Below are positions 40,672 to 49,970 of a stretch of DNA of 64,000 nt, piece after piece. This DNA is from G020353115 sp964640125 (GTDB lineage Bacteria > Bacteroidota > Bacteroidia > Bacteroidales > VadinHA17): positions 1 to 64,000 of the forward strand of contig CAZXGG010000005.1 in NCBI GenBank assembly GCA_964640125.1, written 5' to 3'. The position numbers and the translations under genes are program-made. Position 1 is the first letter of the stretch. Every line of letters starts with the position of its first letter. The notes beneath the pieces were generated by a model that saw only the letters and a program-made list of their open reading frames with translations, was not told the DNA's origin and searched no databases.

Positions 40672-42126
40672 TTACAACTCTTTCCGTAATCTGGCTACTG
40701 GAATATTCAACTGTTCCCTGTACTTGGCAACGGTTCTCCGGGCTATCAGGTATCCTTTTTCCTGAAGAATTTCTGCCAGTTTCTCATCGGTCAGTGGTTT
40801 CCTTTTATCCTCTTTAGTCACACACTCGGAAAGGATCGTTTTAATTTCCCGTGTAGACACTTCCTCTCCCGAGTCCGTTTGCAATCCTTCCGAAAAGAAG
40901 TACTTGAGCGGGAAAATGCCGAAGTGTGTCTGAATATATTTACTGTTTGCCACGCGGGAGATGGTTGAAATATCGAGGTTTGTCATCTCTGCGATATTCT
41001 TCAGGATCATGGGTCTCATTTTTGTCTCGTCCCCATCAATGAAGTATTCCTCCTGGAACTCTATGATCGCATTCATCGTAAGCAGCAGGGTGTTTTGTCT
41101 CTGTTTTATCGCGTCTATGAACCACTTGGCAGAATCAAGTTTTTGTTTTACAAAACTCACTGCATCCTTTTGCTCCTTGGACTGGCTGTTTTTATGGATG
41201 TTATAGGATTCCAGCATTTCGCTATAGGTTCTGCTAATTTTCAGTTCAGGAACGTTCCTTGCATTGAGGGACAATTCGAGTGTTCCCTCATTATTATCCA
41301 GAATAAAATCAGGAATGATATGTTGAATGGTTTTATTCAGGGGGTCGCTGAAAGAGCTTCCTGGTTTAGGGTTAAGTTTCAGGATTTCATCGATCGCCTC
41401 CTTCAATTCATCCTCTGAAATATTCATTCTTGTAATGATCTTCTCATAATGTTTCTTGGTAAACTCCTGAAAGAAATATTTCAAAAGGTGGCGTGCCTGT
41501 TTTATGACCGGGTTTTCCAGATCTTTCCTTTCGATCTGCAGTAAGAGGCATTCCTGTAAGTCTCTTGCTCCCACTCCTGCCGGATCAAGATCCTGAATGA
41601 TTCTAAGCATCTCATGCAACTGCTCCTCTGTTGTTGAAATGTTTTGTGAAAAAGCAAGGTCATCCACAATGTTTTCCAGTTTTCGTCGGAGGTATCCATC
41701 CTCATCAATATTTCCCAGGATATATTGCGCCAATATTTCCTGTTCTTCAGTAAGGCTTCGCAGTCCCATTTGGCTTTCCAGGTAATCGTGAAAGGAAGAT
41801 CCGACAGAAAATGGTATTTCCGGTTTTTTATCTTCCGCTGGTATGTTTCTGGAGGAGAGTTTATATGCCGGTATATCTTCATCGTTCATGTAATCATTCA
41901 GCGAAAACTCATCCTCCTCAATATCCAGATTTTCTTCATTCAAAGTTTCTTCTTCATCTGTTTCCGGTTCATCATCATGTCCCTCCTCCAATACAGGATT
42001 CTCCTCCATCTCCTTTTTGATCCGCTGTTCAAGTTGAATGGTGGGTATTTCAAGCAGCTTGATCATCTGAATCTGCTGCGGAGACAGTTTCTGCAATAAC
42101 TTCTGTTGTAACTTCTGTTTTAGCAT
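40672..42126 (-). CDS. rpoN: RNA polymerase sigma-54 factor
   Basis: This 484-residue protein has a glutamine-rich activator-interacting region (LQQKLLQKLSPQQIQMIKLLEIP), an acidic linker, the core-binding domain, the helix-turn-helix and the RpoN box in ARRTVAKYREQLNIP near the end. It directs RNA polymerase to -24/-12 promoters and requires an enhancer-binding ATPase. None is in the window, and I found no clear -24/-12 sites in the intergenic regions I read. Confidence 0.95.
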   Translation of the reverse strand: MLKQKLQQKLLQKLSPQQIQMIKLLEIPTIQLEQRIKKEMEENPVLEEGHDDEPETDEEETLNEENLDIEEDEFSLNDYMNDEDIPAYKLSSRNIPAEDKKPEIPFSVGSSFHDYLESQMGLRSLTEEQEILAQYILGNIDEDGYLRRKLENIVDDLAFSQNISTTEEQLHEMLRIIQDLDPAGVGARDLQECLLLQIERKDLENPVIKQARHLLKYFFQEFTKKHYEKIITRMNISEDELKEAIDEILKLNPKPGSSFSDPLNKTIQHIIPDFILDNNEGTLELSLNARNVPELKISRTYSEMLESYNIHKNSQSKEQKDAVSFVKQKLDSAKWFIDAIKQRQNTLLLTMNAIIEFQEEYFIDGDETKMRPMILKNIAEMTNLDISTISRVANSKYIQTHFGIFPLKYFFSEGLQTDSGEEVSTREIKTILSECVTKEDKRKPLTDEKLAEILQEKGYLIARRTVAKYREQLNIPVARLRKEL

Positions 42127-42143
42127 AACAAACCGTTGGCAGA

Positions 42144-43538
42144 TTAAAATTCCGCATTTTTAGGCGTTCTTGGAAAGGGGATCACATCCCGGATATTGCC
42201 CATCCCGGTAATGAAAAGGATAAGCCGCTCAAAACCCAATCCAAACCCACTATGTGGCGCAGTACCGAACTTTCGTGTTTCAAGATACCACCAAAGATCC
42301 TGTTCAGGGATCTTTAATTCCCTGATTCGTTGATAGAGTTTATCATACCGCTCTTCCCGCTGCGATCCTCCGATAATTTCGCCAATCTTTGGGAACAATA
42401 CATCCATTGCCCTTACAGTTTTTCCATCCTCGTTTTGCCACATATAAAAAGCCTTAATATCTTTTGGATAATCGGTGAGGATCACGGGGCGCTTAAACTC
42501 TTGTTCAACAAGGTACCGTTCATGTTCAGCCTGCAGATCAAGGCCCCATTTTACCGGAAATTCAAATGTCTGCCCGGATGCCTGCAACAGGTCAACCGCT
42601 TTGGTATATCCCATCCGTACAAAATCATGCTTAAGAATATTACTCAACCGGTCAAACAATCCTTTATCATACATCTGATTCAGGAATTCGAGATCCGACC
42701 AACAATGGTCTAACGCATAACCTACCAGAAATTTCAACAAATCTTCTGCCAGGTCCATGTTATCATCGATATCGTAAAACGCCATTTCGGGTTCAATCAT
42801 CCAGAATTCGGCAAGGTGTCGTGGTGTATTTGAATTTTCCGCTCTGAACGTAGGACCAAAAGTGTAAATTTCGGAAAGTGCAAGAGCACCAATTTCCCCC
42901 TCCAGCTGACCTGAAACAGTGAGGTTTGTCTCTTTACCGAAAAAGTCTTTCTGGTAATCAACCGACCCATTATTCTTTTTTGGCGGATTAACATCATCCA
43001 GCACCGTTACCCTGAACATCTCTCCAGCTCCTTCCGCATCCGAACCGGTAATAATGGGAGTGTGGAGATAGACGAATCCATGATCGTTAAAATACTTATG
43101 GATGGCAAACGACATGGCATGGCGAATGCGAAAAATAGCCCCGAAGGTATTGGTCCTTGGCCTCAGGTGTGCAATCTCCCGGAGGAATTCCAGCGAGTGT
43201 CCTTTTTTCTGCAACGGGTAACCTTCCGAATCAGCCGTCCCATACAATTCGATATCCTTGGCCTGTATCTCAACGTGCTGCCCCTTCCCCTGCGACTCCA
43301 CCAACTTACCGGTTACCGCAATACAGGATCCTGTTGTGATCTTCTTCAATAAATCCTCATCAAATTTTGAGGTGTCTGCCACAATCTGGATATGATGGAT
43401 TACCGAACCATCGTTAAGTGCAATGAAGACTACGTGACCGGTTCCCCTCTTGGTCCGGACCCACCCCTTAACATGAACCTCTTTACCATAACCTTTCGAG
43501 TCAAGTAACTCTCTTACCTTGTTCCTGCTCCTTATCAT
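42144..43538 (-). CDS. asnS: Asparagine--tRNA ligase
   Basis: This 464-residue class IIb synthetase has an N-terminal OB-fold anticodon-binding domain (VHVKGWVRTKRGTGHVVFI) and the class II catalytic core with FGPTFRAENSNTPRHLAEFWMIEPE (motif 2) and GFGLGFERLILFITG (motif 3). Length is normal. It heads the asnS-rpoN-PAP2 set; rpoN begins 17 bases after its stop. Confidence 0.96.
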   Translation of the reverse strand: MIRSRNKVRELLDSKGYGKEVHVKGWVRTKRGTGHVVFIALNDGSVIHHIQIVADTSKFDEDLLKKITTGSCIAVTGKLVESQGKGQHVEIQAKDIELYGTADSEGYPLQKKGHSLEFLREIAHLRPRTNTFGAIFRIRHAMSFAIHKYFNDHGFVYLHTPIITGSDAEGAGEMFRVTVLDDVNPPKKNNGSVDYQKDFFGKETNLTVSGQLEGEIGALALSEIYTFGPTFRAENSNTPRHLAEFWMIEPEMAFYDIDDNMDLAEDLLKFLVGYALDHCWSDLEFLNQMYDKGLFDRLSNILKHDFVRMGYTKAVDLLQASGQTFEFPVKWGLDLQAEHERYLVEQEFKRPVILTDYPKDIKAFYMWQNEDGKTVRAMDVLFPKIGEIIGGSQREERYDKLYQRIRELKIPEQDLWWYLETRKFGTAPHSGFGLGFERLILFITGMGNIRDVIPFPRTPKNAEF

Positions 43539-43902
43539 ATCGTAATATAACTTGAAAATAAAGTATAAAAATAAGACTTTTGGACTAAGAAACTCAATTT
43601 ATATCAATTTATAAACCCTCCTGGTAATTTTTGGCCTGATTTTTGAAAACGCCAAAGAAGGAAGACTCAGGTTTGCACCTGTTCGTGAAATGAGTTGATG
43701 GCGAAAACCCGTTGTTTCTCTTCCTGTTTTACTGCATGTAGGAAGGGAATGCTATCCAGATAAATGCTGGAATGCGATCCAATTGCCATCTCTGATAAAT
43801 CTGCTTCAAAACACTAAGATTCGAAATAAATCGTTATTATACTACATTTTTTAAAACTAAAAAATAAAGTACTTTTGCAAGCACAATGTTAAAGAAACTG
43901 AG
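43539..43902. other. Intergenic region between asnS and the universal stress gene
   Basis: These 364 bases contain no frame of note. Near the right end is TACTTTTG (43870-43877), a full Bacteroidota -7 match, 25 bases before the universal stress protein start. The central part shows no repeats that I can see. Confidence 0.55.
43870..43877 (+). promoter_or_regulatory. -7 promoter element for the universal stress protein gene
   Basis: TACTTTTG matches TAnnTTTG. The -33 region is T-rich but lacks TTTG. Confidence 0.45.
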
Positions 43903-44748
43903 ATGGAAAAGGATAGCAAATTGATTGTGATACCCTGGGATTTTACAAAAGTAGCTGAAAACGCATTGGTTCATGGGGTTAAAATCGCGAAGATGGTGGA
44001 CAACGAATTGCGCTTATTGCACATTGTTGACAAGAAGCTGGATACGGCGAAAAAAGAGGAAGTTACAAACCGGTTGAATGAAATTGCTGGAAAGACAGAG
44101 CGGATTTACAATGTCAAGGTCGATTCATTTATCATGCAGGGAAACATTTTTAATGCGATTTCCAAATATGTATCGGACATACAGGCGAATCTGGTCATCA
44201 TGGGGACTCATGGGATGAAGGGAATGCAGAAAATTACCGGAAGCTGGGCACTGAAAGTAATTGCAGGATCTAAAGTTCCGTTCATAGTAGTGCAGGATCC
44301 ACCGGAGGATATGTCAAAATATCAAAATATTCTTTTCCCAATCGATTTTAAAATGGAGCAAAAGGAAAAATTGCATTGGGCCATATTCATGAGTAAATAT
44401 TTTGATTCAAAAATCCATATTCTGCAGGCGGCAACACAGGACAAATCGTTGTTGAAAAAACAAAAAGTGAATCTTAACTTCGCCATCAAATTCCTGATTC
44501 AAAACAGGATCGACTATGAAATCCATACGATTGAAAAAAGCGGGAATTTTGCCAAAGATTCCATCAAGTTTGCACAGGATAAAAAGATTGACCTGGTCAT
44601 CATCATGACCACCAAGAACATCAATTTTAGTGATTATGTTGTGGGAGCGCATGAGCAATACATCATTGCGAACAGCTCTCATATACCAGTAATGTGCATC
44701 AATCCGAAAGCAAATTACGCCAAGGTTGCACAATACATGTATGGATAA
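43903..44748 (+). CDS. Tandem universal stress protein
   Basis: This 281-residue protein has two Usp domains (about residues 5-140 and 145-275). The first keeps the ATP-binding G-x2-G-x8-G-S loop in MGTHGMKGMQKITGSW. The second has lost it (MTTKNINFSDYVVGAHEQ), so one domain probably binds nucleotide and the other is structural. Usp proteins act in stress survival with no fixed pathway. Confidence 0.9.
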   Translation: MEKDSKLIVIPWDFTKVAENALVHGVKIAKMVDNELRLLHIVDKKLDTAKKEEVTNRLNEIAGKTERIYNVKVDSFIMQGNIFNAISKYVSDIQANLVIMGTHGMKGMQKITGSWALKVIAGSKVPFIVVQDPPEDMSKYQNILFPIDFKMEQKEKLHWAIFMSKYFDSKIHILQAATQDKSLLKKQKVNLNFAIKFLIQNRIDYEIHTIEKSGNFAKDSIKFAQDKKIDLVIIMTTKNINFSDYVVGAHEQYIIANSSHIPVMCINPKANYAKVAQYMYG

Positions 44749-44781
44749 CCCCATTCCCCGATTCAGGTACAATCAAAGAAT

Positions 44782-46449
44782 TTATTCTTTCTTGGGGATA
44801 AGGTAGGTGGTCAGCACGGCCGTTACCAGAGCTACAATAAAGGTAAATAATCTGGCTGTTAATCCTTTCTGTGTAAAGGTTGTAACCAGTACCGGCAGTT
44901 TCTCTTCAACAACCCGTTCTGTTGCGGTTTCAGTAAATTTCTCCTCCAGGATCCGTTCAAATTTTGTGACACTGATGTATTTCTGGTCCAACAAATCAAC
45001 AAAACCCGATGCTTGTTCTCCGGAAATGACCTCTGCCTCCACCAGGGATGAGAGTTTAATATCCGTCACCCGGTAATGCTGCTCAAATCCTGCACTCATC
45101 CAAAATATGGTAAACAGCAAACCGGTAATAATGGTCGCAATGACAGCCCGGCCATGAAACCGTTTCCAGAAGAGTGAAAAGATGATCACCACTGAAAAAG
45201 TACATCCAATTCCGGCCCACACGTAGCTTACCAGTGTAAAGATTAATCGGGAGGGAGAAACGTACGCCAGGGCAAGAGCTATAACAGCAAGTGAAGCAGT
45301 AACAATGCGGGACCTGCGCAGTCCTTTTATCCTCCCGGTATCCAGGTCTTTGCCAAACGATGGCTTAATGAGGTTTTCCGACATTTCCGTTGCGGAGAGG
45401 ATAAGCAACGAGTCAGCCGTTGATATCATAGCCGCGATAGCTCCGGTAATCAGGATAGCAGCAATCGCCGGTGGAAACAGTTCCAGTAGAACCGCAGGCA
45501 TAACATATTCCGGATCATCCAATCCTTTTGGCCCGAATAAAGCAATTCCGATCCATCCCAGTGAGAGTGCGCCAACATAAGCAATGAGGGTCCATGCGAT
45601 ACCAATATCTCTTCCCCTCTTTGCCTGCCTGGGATCTTTGATTGCCATGAACCGCATGCTCAGCTGTGGCTGACCACCCAGGTAGCCAAAGAACCATGCA
45701 AACCCACCCATTATGATCAATCCTGCACTGAAGCCCCGGGCAGCCCCGGTCAGTGAGGTATAGGTTGGTCCCGCACCGGCTAATGCCTCCGGGATCGATT
45801 GGGCAAAGAGCCCCGCATGTGAAGAGAGATAAATGATACCGACAATGGGTCCAATGATCAGGGTAATAATCATTATAATAGCCTGAATCACATCGGTATA
45901 CACCACACTTCGAAATCCACCGTATATGGTATAGGGAACAATGACGGCTGCCGTGATTAACATGCCGAGGTTTGCATCAATATCAAAGATGGTGTGGAGT
46001 GTTTTCCCACCCCCGAGAAACTGTGCTCCAACATAGAAGAAAAAGAAGAAAACAATAGTAAAACTACCGATGATCCGTATCCATTTCCCCACTTCACCGT
46101 GTTTCCTGGCAATAAATTCGGTGAAGGTGGATACCTGGTAGGATTCGGCTAAATCCCTCAACCTCCAGGCAATCACCGCCCAGGCTGTGACAATGCCAAC
46201 AACACACCCCAATGCAGTCCAGATTTCAGTAAGACCCATGGCATATGCAGCACCGGGCAACCCGAGTAAAGCCCAGGAAGATTCTCCGGTAGCCCGCTCA
46301 GACAGGGCAGCAACCCACCCTGGCAATTGCCTGCCCGCAATGGCATAGTCGACATCGGATTTTACCTTCCTTCCCTGGTATAAACCCCATAATATCAAAA
46401 GGGTCATGTAGATCACCATGACCAGGAGTATCTGTAGCTGTTGATCCAT
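44782..46449 (-). CDS. Sodium:solute symporter (PutP/SSS family)
   Basis: This 555-residue protein has about thirteen transmembrane helices of the SSS family, with GRQLPGWVAALSERATGESSWALLG near the start and SAGLIIMGGFAWFFGYLGGQPQLSMRFMA in the middle, close to the PutP proline carriers. Between the last two helices (about residues 465-530) is a soluble insertion of roughly 65 charged residues that ordinary PutP proteins lack. Proline is the likely substrate by family, not proven. Confidence 0.88.
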   Translation of the reverse strand: MDQQLQILLVMVIYMTLLILWGLYQGRKVKSDVDYAIAGRQLPGWVAALSERATGESSWALLGLPGAAYAMGLTEIWTALGCVVGIVTAWAVIAWRLRDLAESYQVSTFTEFIARKHGEVGKWIRIIGSFTIVFFFFFYVGAQFLGGGKTLHTIFDIDANLGMLITAAVIVPYTIYGGFRSVVYTDVIQAIIMIITLIIGPIVGIIYLSSHAGLFAQSIPEALAGAGPTYTSLTGAARGFSAGLIIMGGFAWFFGYLGGQPQLSMRFMAIKDPRQAKRGRDIGIAWTLIAYVGALSLGWIGIALFGPKGLDDPEYVMPAVLLELFPPAIAAILITGAIAAMISTADSLLILSATEMSENLIKPSFGKDLDTGRIKGLRRSRIVTASLAVIALALAYVSPSRLIFTLVSYVWAGIGCTFSVVIIFSLFWKRFHGRAVIATIITGLLFTIFWMSAGFEQHYRVTDIKLSSLVEAEVISGEQASGFVDLLDQKYISVTKFERILEEKFTETATERVVEEKLPVLVTTFTQKGLTARLFTFIVALVTAVLTTYLIPKKE

Positions 46450-46570
46450 GTTTGTGCTCTTTAGTTACCCGAAAAGAAGAACAGTGCATCCAACATACCG
46501 CATGAAAGATGCCTTGATGCTCAACAGCCCTAAAGATATCAAGTTCGTTGAAAATTTAAAACTTAGGCAT

Positions 46571-46601
46571 AAAAAAAGGCCATCCAGCGCACCGGACAGC
46601 C
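46571..46601 (-). terminator. Rho-independent terminator of the WM-repeat gene
   Basis: On the minus strand GGCTGTCC pairs with GGATGGCC (two G-U pairs) around an 8-base loop, followed by seven T. It lies 28 bases after the stop at 46630. Confidence 0.7.
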
Positions 46602-46629
46602 CCATTCCACGTAAGATCCATCAATTGGC

Positions 46630-47139
46630 CTATTTCTTCATCGCCCAATACGAGCGGTCCATCATCCATTGTTCTAACCGGCTCGATGGTTCAGTGGTGA
46701 CATGCTGAATAAAATCCGCTGCATACATCCAGCTTGCCAACTCGATCTCCGGTTCCTTCTCCGGTTTCTCTAAAATTCCCAGGTCTGATTCAAGCAATTC
46801 CCGTAAATCATCCCTTTGCATTGTCTCTTCACGCGGTGGTACGCTGTTTGTCTCCTTTGTCTTGTGTATCCAGAAATCCCGGTCATGCATCCACCGTTCA
46901 ATAAGAATCTCACGCTCAACATACATTTCGAAATCTATCTTCTCCAGGGTCTTTCGCTCAAGATGACAATTGATTCCTGCATTATCTATACCAAGAACCA
47001 GCATCTTTAACGAGGTCATTTCAGAACGATCCGGTAATACATCAAAACCCTGTGCACCCAATGTCACAGGCAAAAACAGAAAAACAAATAGTAATCCCGA
47101 TAACCTGTATACTCTATTGAAACTTGTTAAAATTTTCAT
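46630..47139 (-). CDS. Secreted protein with repeated WM-x2-xxFW segments
   Basis: This 169-residue protein has a signal peptide (LLFVFLFLPVTLGAQ). The C-terminal half holds three diverged copies of a short motif: EILIERWMHDRDFWIHK, EIELASWMYAADFIQH and SRLEQWMMDRSYWAMKK. No known domain is recognised. The aromatic spacing suggests amphipathic helices. Similar short secreted proteins are seen in Bacteroidota without assigned function. Confidence 0.6.
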   Translation of the reverse strand: MKILTSFNRVYRLSGLLFVFLFLPVTLGAQGFDVLPDRSEMTSLKMLVLGIDNAGINCHLERKTLEKIDFEMYVEREILIERWMHDRDFWIHKTKETNSVPPREETMQRDDLRELLESDLGILEKPEKEPEIELASWMYAADFIQHVTTEPSSRLEQWMMDRSYWAMKK

Positions 47140-47391
47140 GATCTCTTCATTTTATTGCCCTTCCGTTGCTCACATCACTCCTGTTCATAAACCAATCCTC
47201 ACGTATTGTGCCAAACTCATTATATTATTATCATAGAGAACGTTAACTGCCTTTTAATGGTTTGTTAATTTGTGTTAAAAACGACCAGAAGTGTGCAGAA
47301 GTGTTCAAAATCGTACAGTGCGTTAGAAAAGCAGAACCGGCGCAGGGTGTCATTCACCTGCGAGAGATTACAGCCTTATTATCATTTTGAT

Positions 47392-47399
47392 TATTTTTG
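47392..47399 (+). promoter_or_regulatory. -7 promoter element for gldA
   Basis: TATTTTTG is a full TAnnTTTG match, 24 bases before the ATG at 47424. There is no TTTG at standard spacing. Confidence 0.4.
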
Positions 47400-47423
47400 G
47401 ATGTTGAAACTTCATCCGCTACC

Positions 47424-48338
47424 ATGTCCATCATTGCAAAATCAGTAACAAAGCGTTTCGGGAAGCAGAAAGCCCTGGATGATGTCTCCTTTGATATACA
47501 GTCGGGGGAAGTAGTTGGTTTCCTTGGTCCCAATGGTGCTGGTAAATCGACCATGATGAAGATCATCACCGGTTTCCTTCCGCAGACTTCAGGGCAGGTC
47601 CTGGTTAACCAATGGGATGTAATCGAAAAATCGGTTGAAGTCCGCAGGGTAATTGGTTATCTACCCGAAAACACACCCCTCTACCCTGAAATGTATGTCA
47701 GGGAATACCTGAAGTTTGTTGCCGGTATGTACAGGATGGGAAAACGTACAGACATCCGGATCCGTGAAATGATCGGTATGACCGGACTCGAACCGGAACA
47801 GCACAAGAAAATCGGTGCCCTGTCGAAAGGATACCGTCAGCGTGTCGGTTTAGCACAAGCACTGATCCATGATCCCGAGGTGCTGGTCCTGGATGAACCA
47901 ACCTCCGGCCTCGATCCAAACCAGATCATCGAGATCCGAAACCTGATTTCCGAAGCCGGAAGGGAAAAGACCGTGATGCTCTCCACCCATATCATGCAGG
48001 AGGTGGAAGCCATCTGTGACCGGGTCATCATCATCAACAAAGGGAAAATTGTTGCGGATGACCAAAAAGAAAAAATCCATTCAATCCTTGCGGAAAACGT
48101 TCAGACCATACAGGTCGAATTCAGCGAAGCTCCTGATCAACAGGCACTGGAAAGCCTCGACGGCGTGAACCGGGTTGCCTTTGTCAGGGAACACATCTGG
48201 CTGGTACAAAGCAGTGCAGACCGGGATATCCGGAAAGATATCTTCGATTTTGCCGTCAGGAATAAGTTGACAGTCCTCTCCATGCAAAAACAGGAAAAAA
48301 AACTGGAAGAACTTTTTCAGGAACTGACCCGAAATTAA
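47424..48338 (+). CDS. gldA: GldA-type ABC transporter ATP-binding protein
   Basis: This 304-residue ABC ATPase has Walker A GPNGAGKST, Q-loop LPENTPLYPE, signature LSKGYRQRVG, Walker B VLVLDEPTSGLDPNQ and H-loop STHIMQE. It is close to GldA of the GldAFG transporter associated with gliding, and the C-terminal region matches that type. The partners gldF and gldG are not adjacent, so the symbol rests on similarity alone. The ATG at 47424 is used; the TTG at 47397 overlaps the -7 element. Confidence 0.82.
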   Translation: MSIIAKSVTKRFGKQKALDDVSFDIQSGEVVGFLGPNGAGKSTMMKIITGFLPQTSGQVLVNQWDVIEKSVEVRRVIGYLPENTPLYPEMYVREYLKFVAGMYRMGKRTDIRIREMIGMTGLEPEQHKKIGALSKGYRQRVGLAQALIHDPEVLVLDEPTSGLDPNQIIEIRNLISEAGREKTVMLSTHIMQEVEAICDRVIIINKGKIVADDQKEKIHSILAENVQTIQVEFSEAPDQQALESLDGVNRVAFVREHIWLVQSSADRDIRKDIFDFAVRNKLTVLSMQKQEKKLEELFQELTRN

Positions 48339-48403
48339 CCATCGGTTTGGACAAAGATTTGGTATCTTTCCAAATTATTGTTTCATTTGCATTTCACAAC
48401 TAT

Positions 48404-48455
48404 CAGTGGAAAGATTTGACTGATTGCAACCACAGAAAAAAATGCTAAAACAGTA
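48404..48455 (+). promoter_or_regulatory. SAM-II riboswitch upstream of metK
   Basis: The sequence carries the SAM-II signature: GTGG (48406-48409) pairs with CCAC (48430-48433); GATTTGACTGATTGCAA lies in the loop; an A-rich joint and GCTAAAA follow; and ACTG (48419-48422) pairs with CAGT (48451-48454) to form the H-type pseudoknot. It ends 65 bases before the metK start. SAM binding should hide the translation start, giving feedback control of S-adenosylmethionine synthesis. A near-consensus -7 box (TATCTTTC, 48363-48370) lies upstream. Confidence 0.82.
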
Positions 48456-48519
48456 TCCGTTTTTGCTTTCCAGTCAATCACCCGCTAGTCTTTGTTAACA
48501 TCTTTAATACCAATGAATT

Positions 48520-49860
48520 ATGTCATACTTATTTACTTCTGAATCTGTCTCGGAGGGACATCCTGACAAAGTAGCCGATCAGATCTCAGATGCATTGCTG
48601 GATGAATTCCTGAAACAGGATCCGGAATCGAAAGTCGCCTGTGAAACAATGGTCACCACCGGTCTGGTGGTTTGCAGCGGTGAAGTAAGAACCAATGGAT
48701 GGGTTGATGTGCAGCAGGTTGTCAGGAGGGTAATCAGGGATATCGGGTATACAAAAGCTGCCTATAAGTTTGAGGCTGAATCGTGCGGAATCATCTCCAC
48801 CATTCACGAACAATCATCCGATATTACACAGGGAGTTATCCGTGAAAAGGAGGAGGATCAGGGAGCAGGTGACCAGGGAATGATGTTCGGGTATGCCAAC
48901 CGCGATATGGACAACGGGATGCCGCTGCCAATGGAGCTATCCCATATCCTCCTGCAGGAACTTGCGGCCATTCGCAAGGAGGGTAAGGAGATGACCTACC
49001 TCCGGCCCGATTCTAAATCACAGGTTACCATCGAATACGAAGATAACGGCAGACCAAAGTCAATCGATACCATCGTAATATCCACCCAGCACGACGAGTT
49101 TATTAAACCGGCTTCACCCTCTATAACTGATTGCCGGAAAGCACAGGAGGCAATGCAGGCAACGATACGGAAAGACCTGCAGGAGATCCTGATACCACGG
49201 GTTAAGAAAAGCGTTCCTGACCGGATCAAAGTACTGTTCACTAATGGTTACCACTTCCTGGTAAATCCTACCGGGAACTTTGTGATCGGCGGTCCCCACG
49301 GGGACACAGGACTGACCGGTCGAAAGATTGTGGTGGATACCTACGGGGGCATGGCACCACATGGTGGCGGAGCATTTTCAGGTAAGGATGCCTCGAAAGT
49401 CGATCGCTCAGCAGCCTATGCTGCACGACACATTGCCAATAATCTGGTGGCTGCCGGCGTGGCAAATGAAGTGCTGGTCCAACTCGCATATGCCATCGGA
49501 GTTGCAGAACCAGTTGGTATCTATGTCAATACTTTCGGAAGCTGTAAGATCGGAAAAGTTACCAGTCCGGCCGAGTGCGATGGAGAGATCGCTACAAAAA
49601 TTGAGCAGATTTTCGATCTTAGACCTTATGCCATCATCAAACGGTTCGGATTGAAAAATCCTATTTTTGAACGAACAGCCACCTACGGACACTTCGGACG
49701 CTCCCATTACCGGGAAGAGGTGGAAGTCTCCTATCAGGGAGAAGGTGTCACGGAAAAGGATATCGACGGTGAAACACATTACTTCAAGGAAGTCGAATAC
49801 TTTGCATGGGAAAAATTGGACTATGTCGATCGGATTAAAGAGGCATTTCAAATTACCTGA
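48520..49860 (+). CDS. metK: S-adenosylmethionine synthetase
   Basis: This 446-residue methionine adenosyltransferase makes SAM from ATP and methionine. It has the N-terminal FTSESVSEGHPDKVADQISDA, the ATP-binding GAGDQGMMFGYA, VNPTGNFVIGGPHGDTGLTGRKI and the GGGAFSGKDASKVDRSAAY P-loop-like segment. It is longer than the E. coli enzyme (about 384 residues), as is usual in Bacteroidota. A SAM-II riboswitch precedes it. Confidence 0.97.
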   Translation: MSYLFTSESVSEGHPDKVADQISDALLDEFLKQDPESKVACETMVTTGLVVCSGEVRTNGWVDVQQVVRRVIRDIGYTKAAYKFEAESCGIISTIHEQSSDITQGVIREKEEDQGAGDQGMMFGYANRDMDNGMPLPMELSHILLQELAAIRKEGKEMTYLRPDSKSQVTIEYEDNGRPKSIDTIVISTQHDEFIKPASPSITDCRKAQEAMQATIRKDLQEILIPRVKKSVPDRIKVLFTNGYHFLVNPTGNFVIGGPHGDTGLTGRKIVVDTYGGMAPHGGGAFSGKDASKVDRSAAYAARHIANNLVAAGVANEVLVQLAYAIGVAEPVGIYVNTFGSCKIGKVTSPAECDGEIATKIEQIFDLRPYAIIKRFGLKNPIFERTATYGHFGRSHYREEVEVSYQGEGVTEKDIDGETHYFKEVEYFAWEKLDYVDRIKEAFQIT

Positions 49861-49970
49861 TGGATTGTTTAACCCAAAAAAGACCCATGCTTAAAATTTT
49901 GTAAATACCTCGGACTCTTTAACAACAAATAAAATTGAAATTGTAACTTTACATAGTATAAAAAAATGGT

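Noticed and set aside
40672..42126. Sigma-54 promoters upstream of the NifX/MinD cluster, as in Desulfovibrio orp operons
   Set aside because: I found no TGGCAC-N5-TTGCA-type site upstream of the cluster; the visible element is a Bacteroidota -7 box.
47424..48338. Complete gliding transporter GldAFG
   Set aside because: Only the ATPase is present; gldF and gldG are not adjacent in this window.
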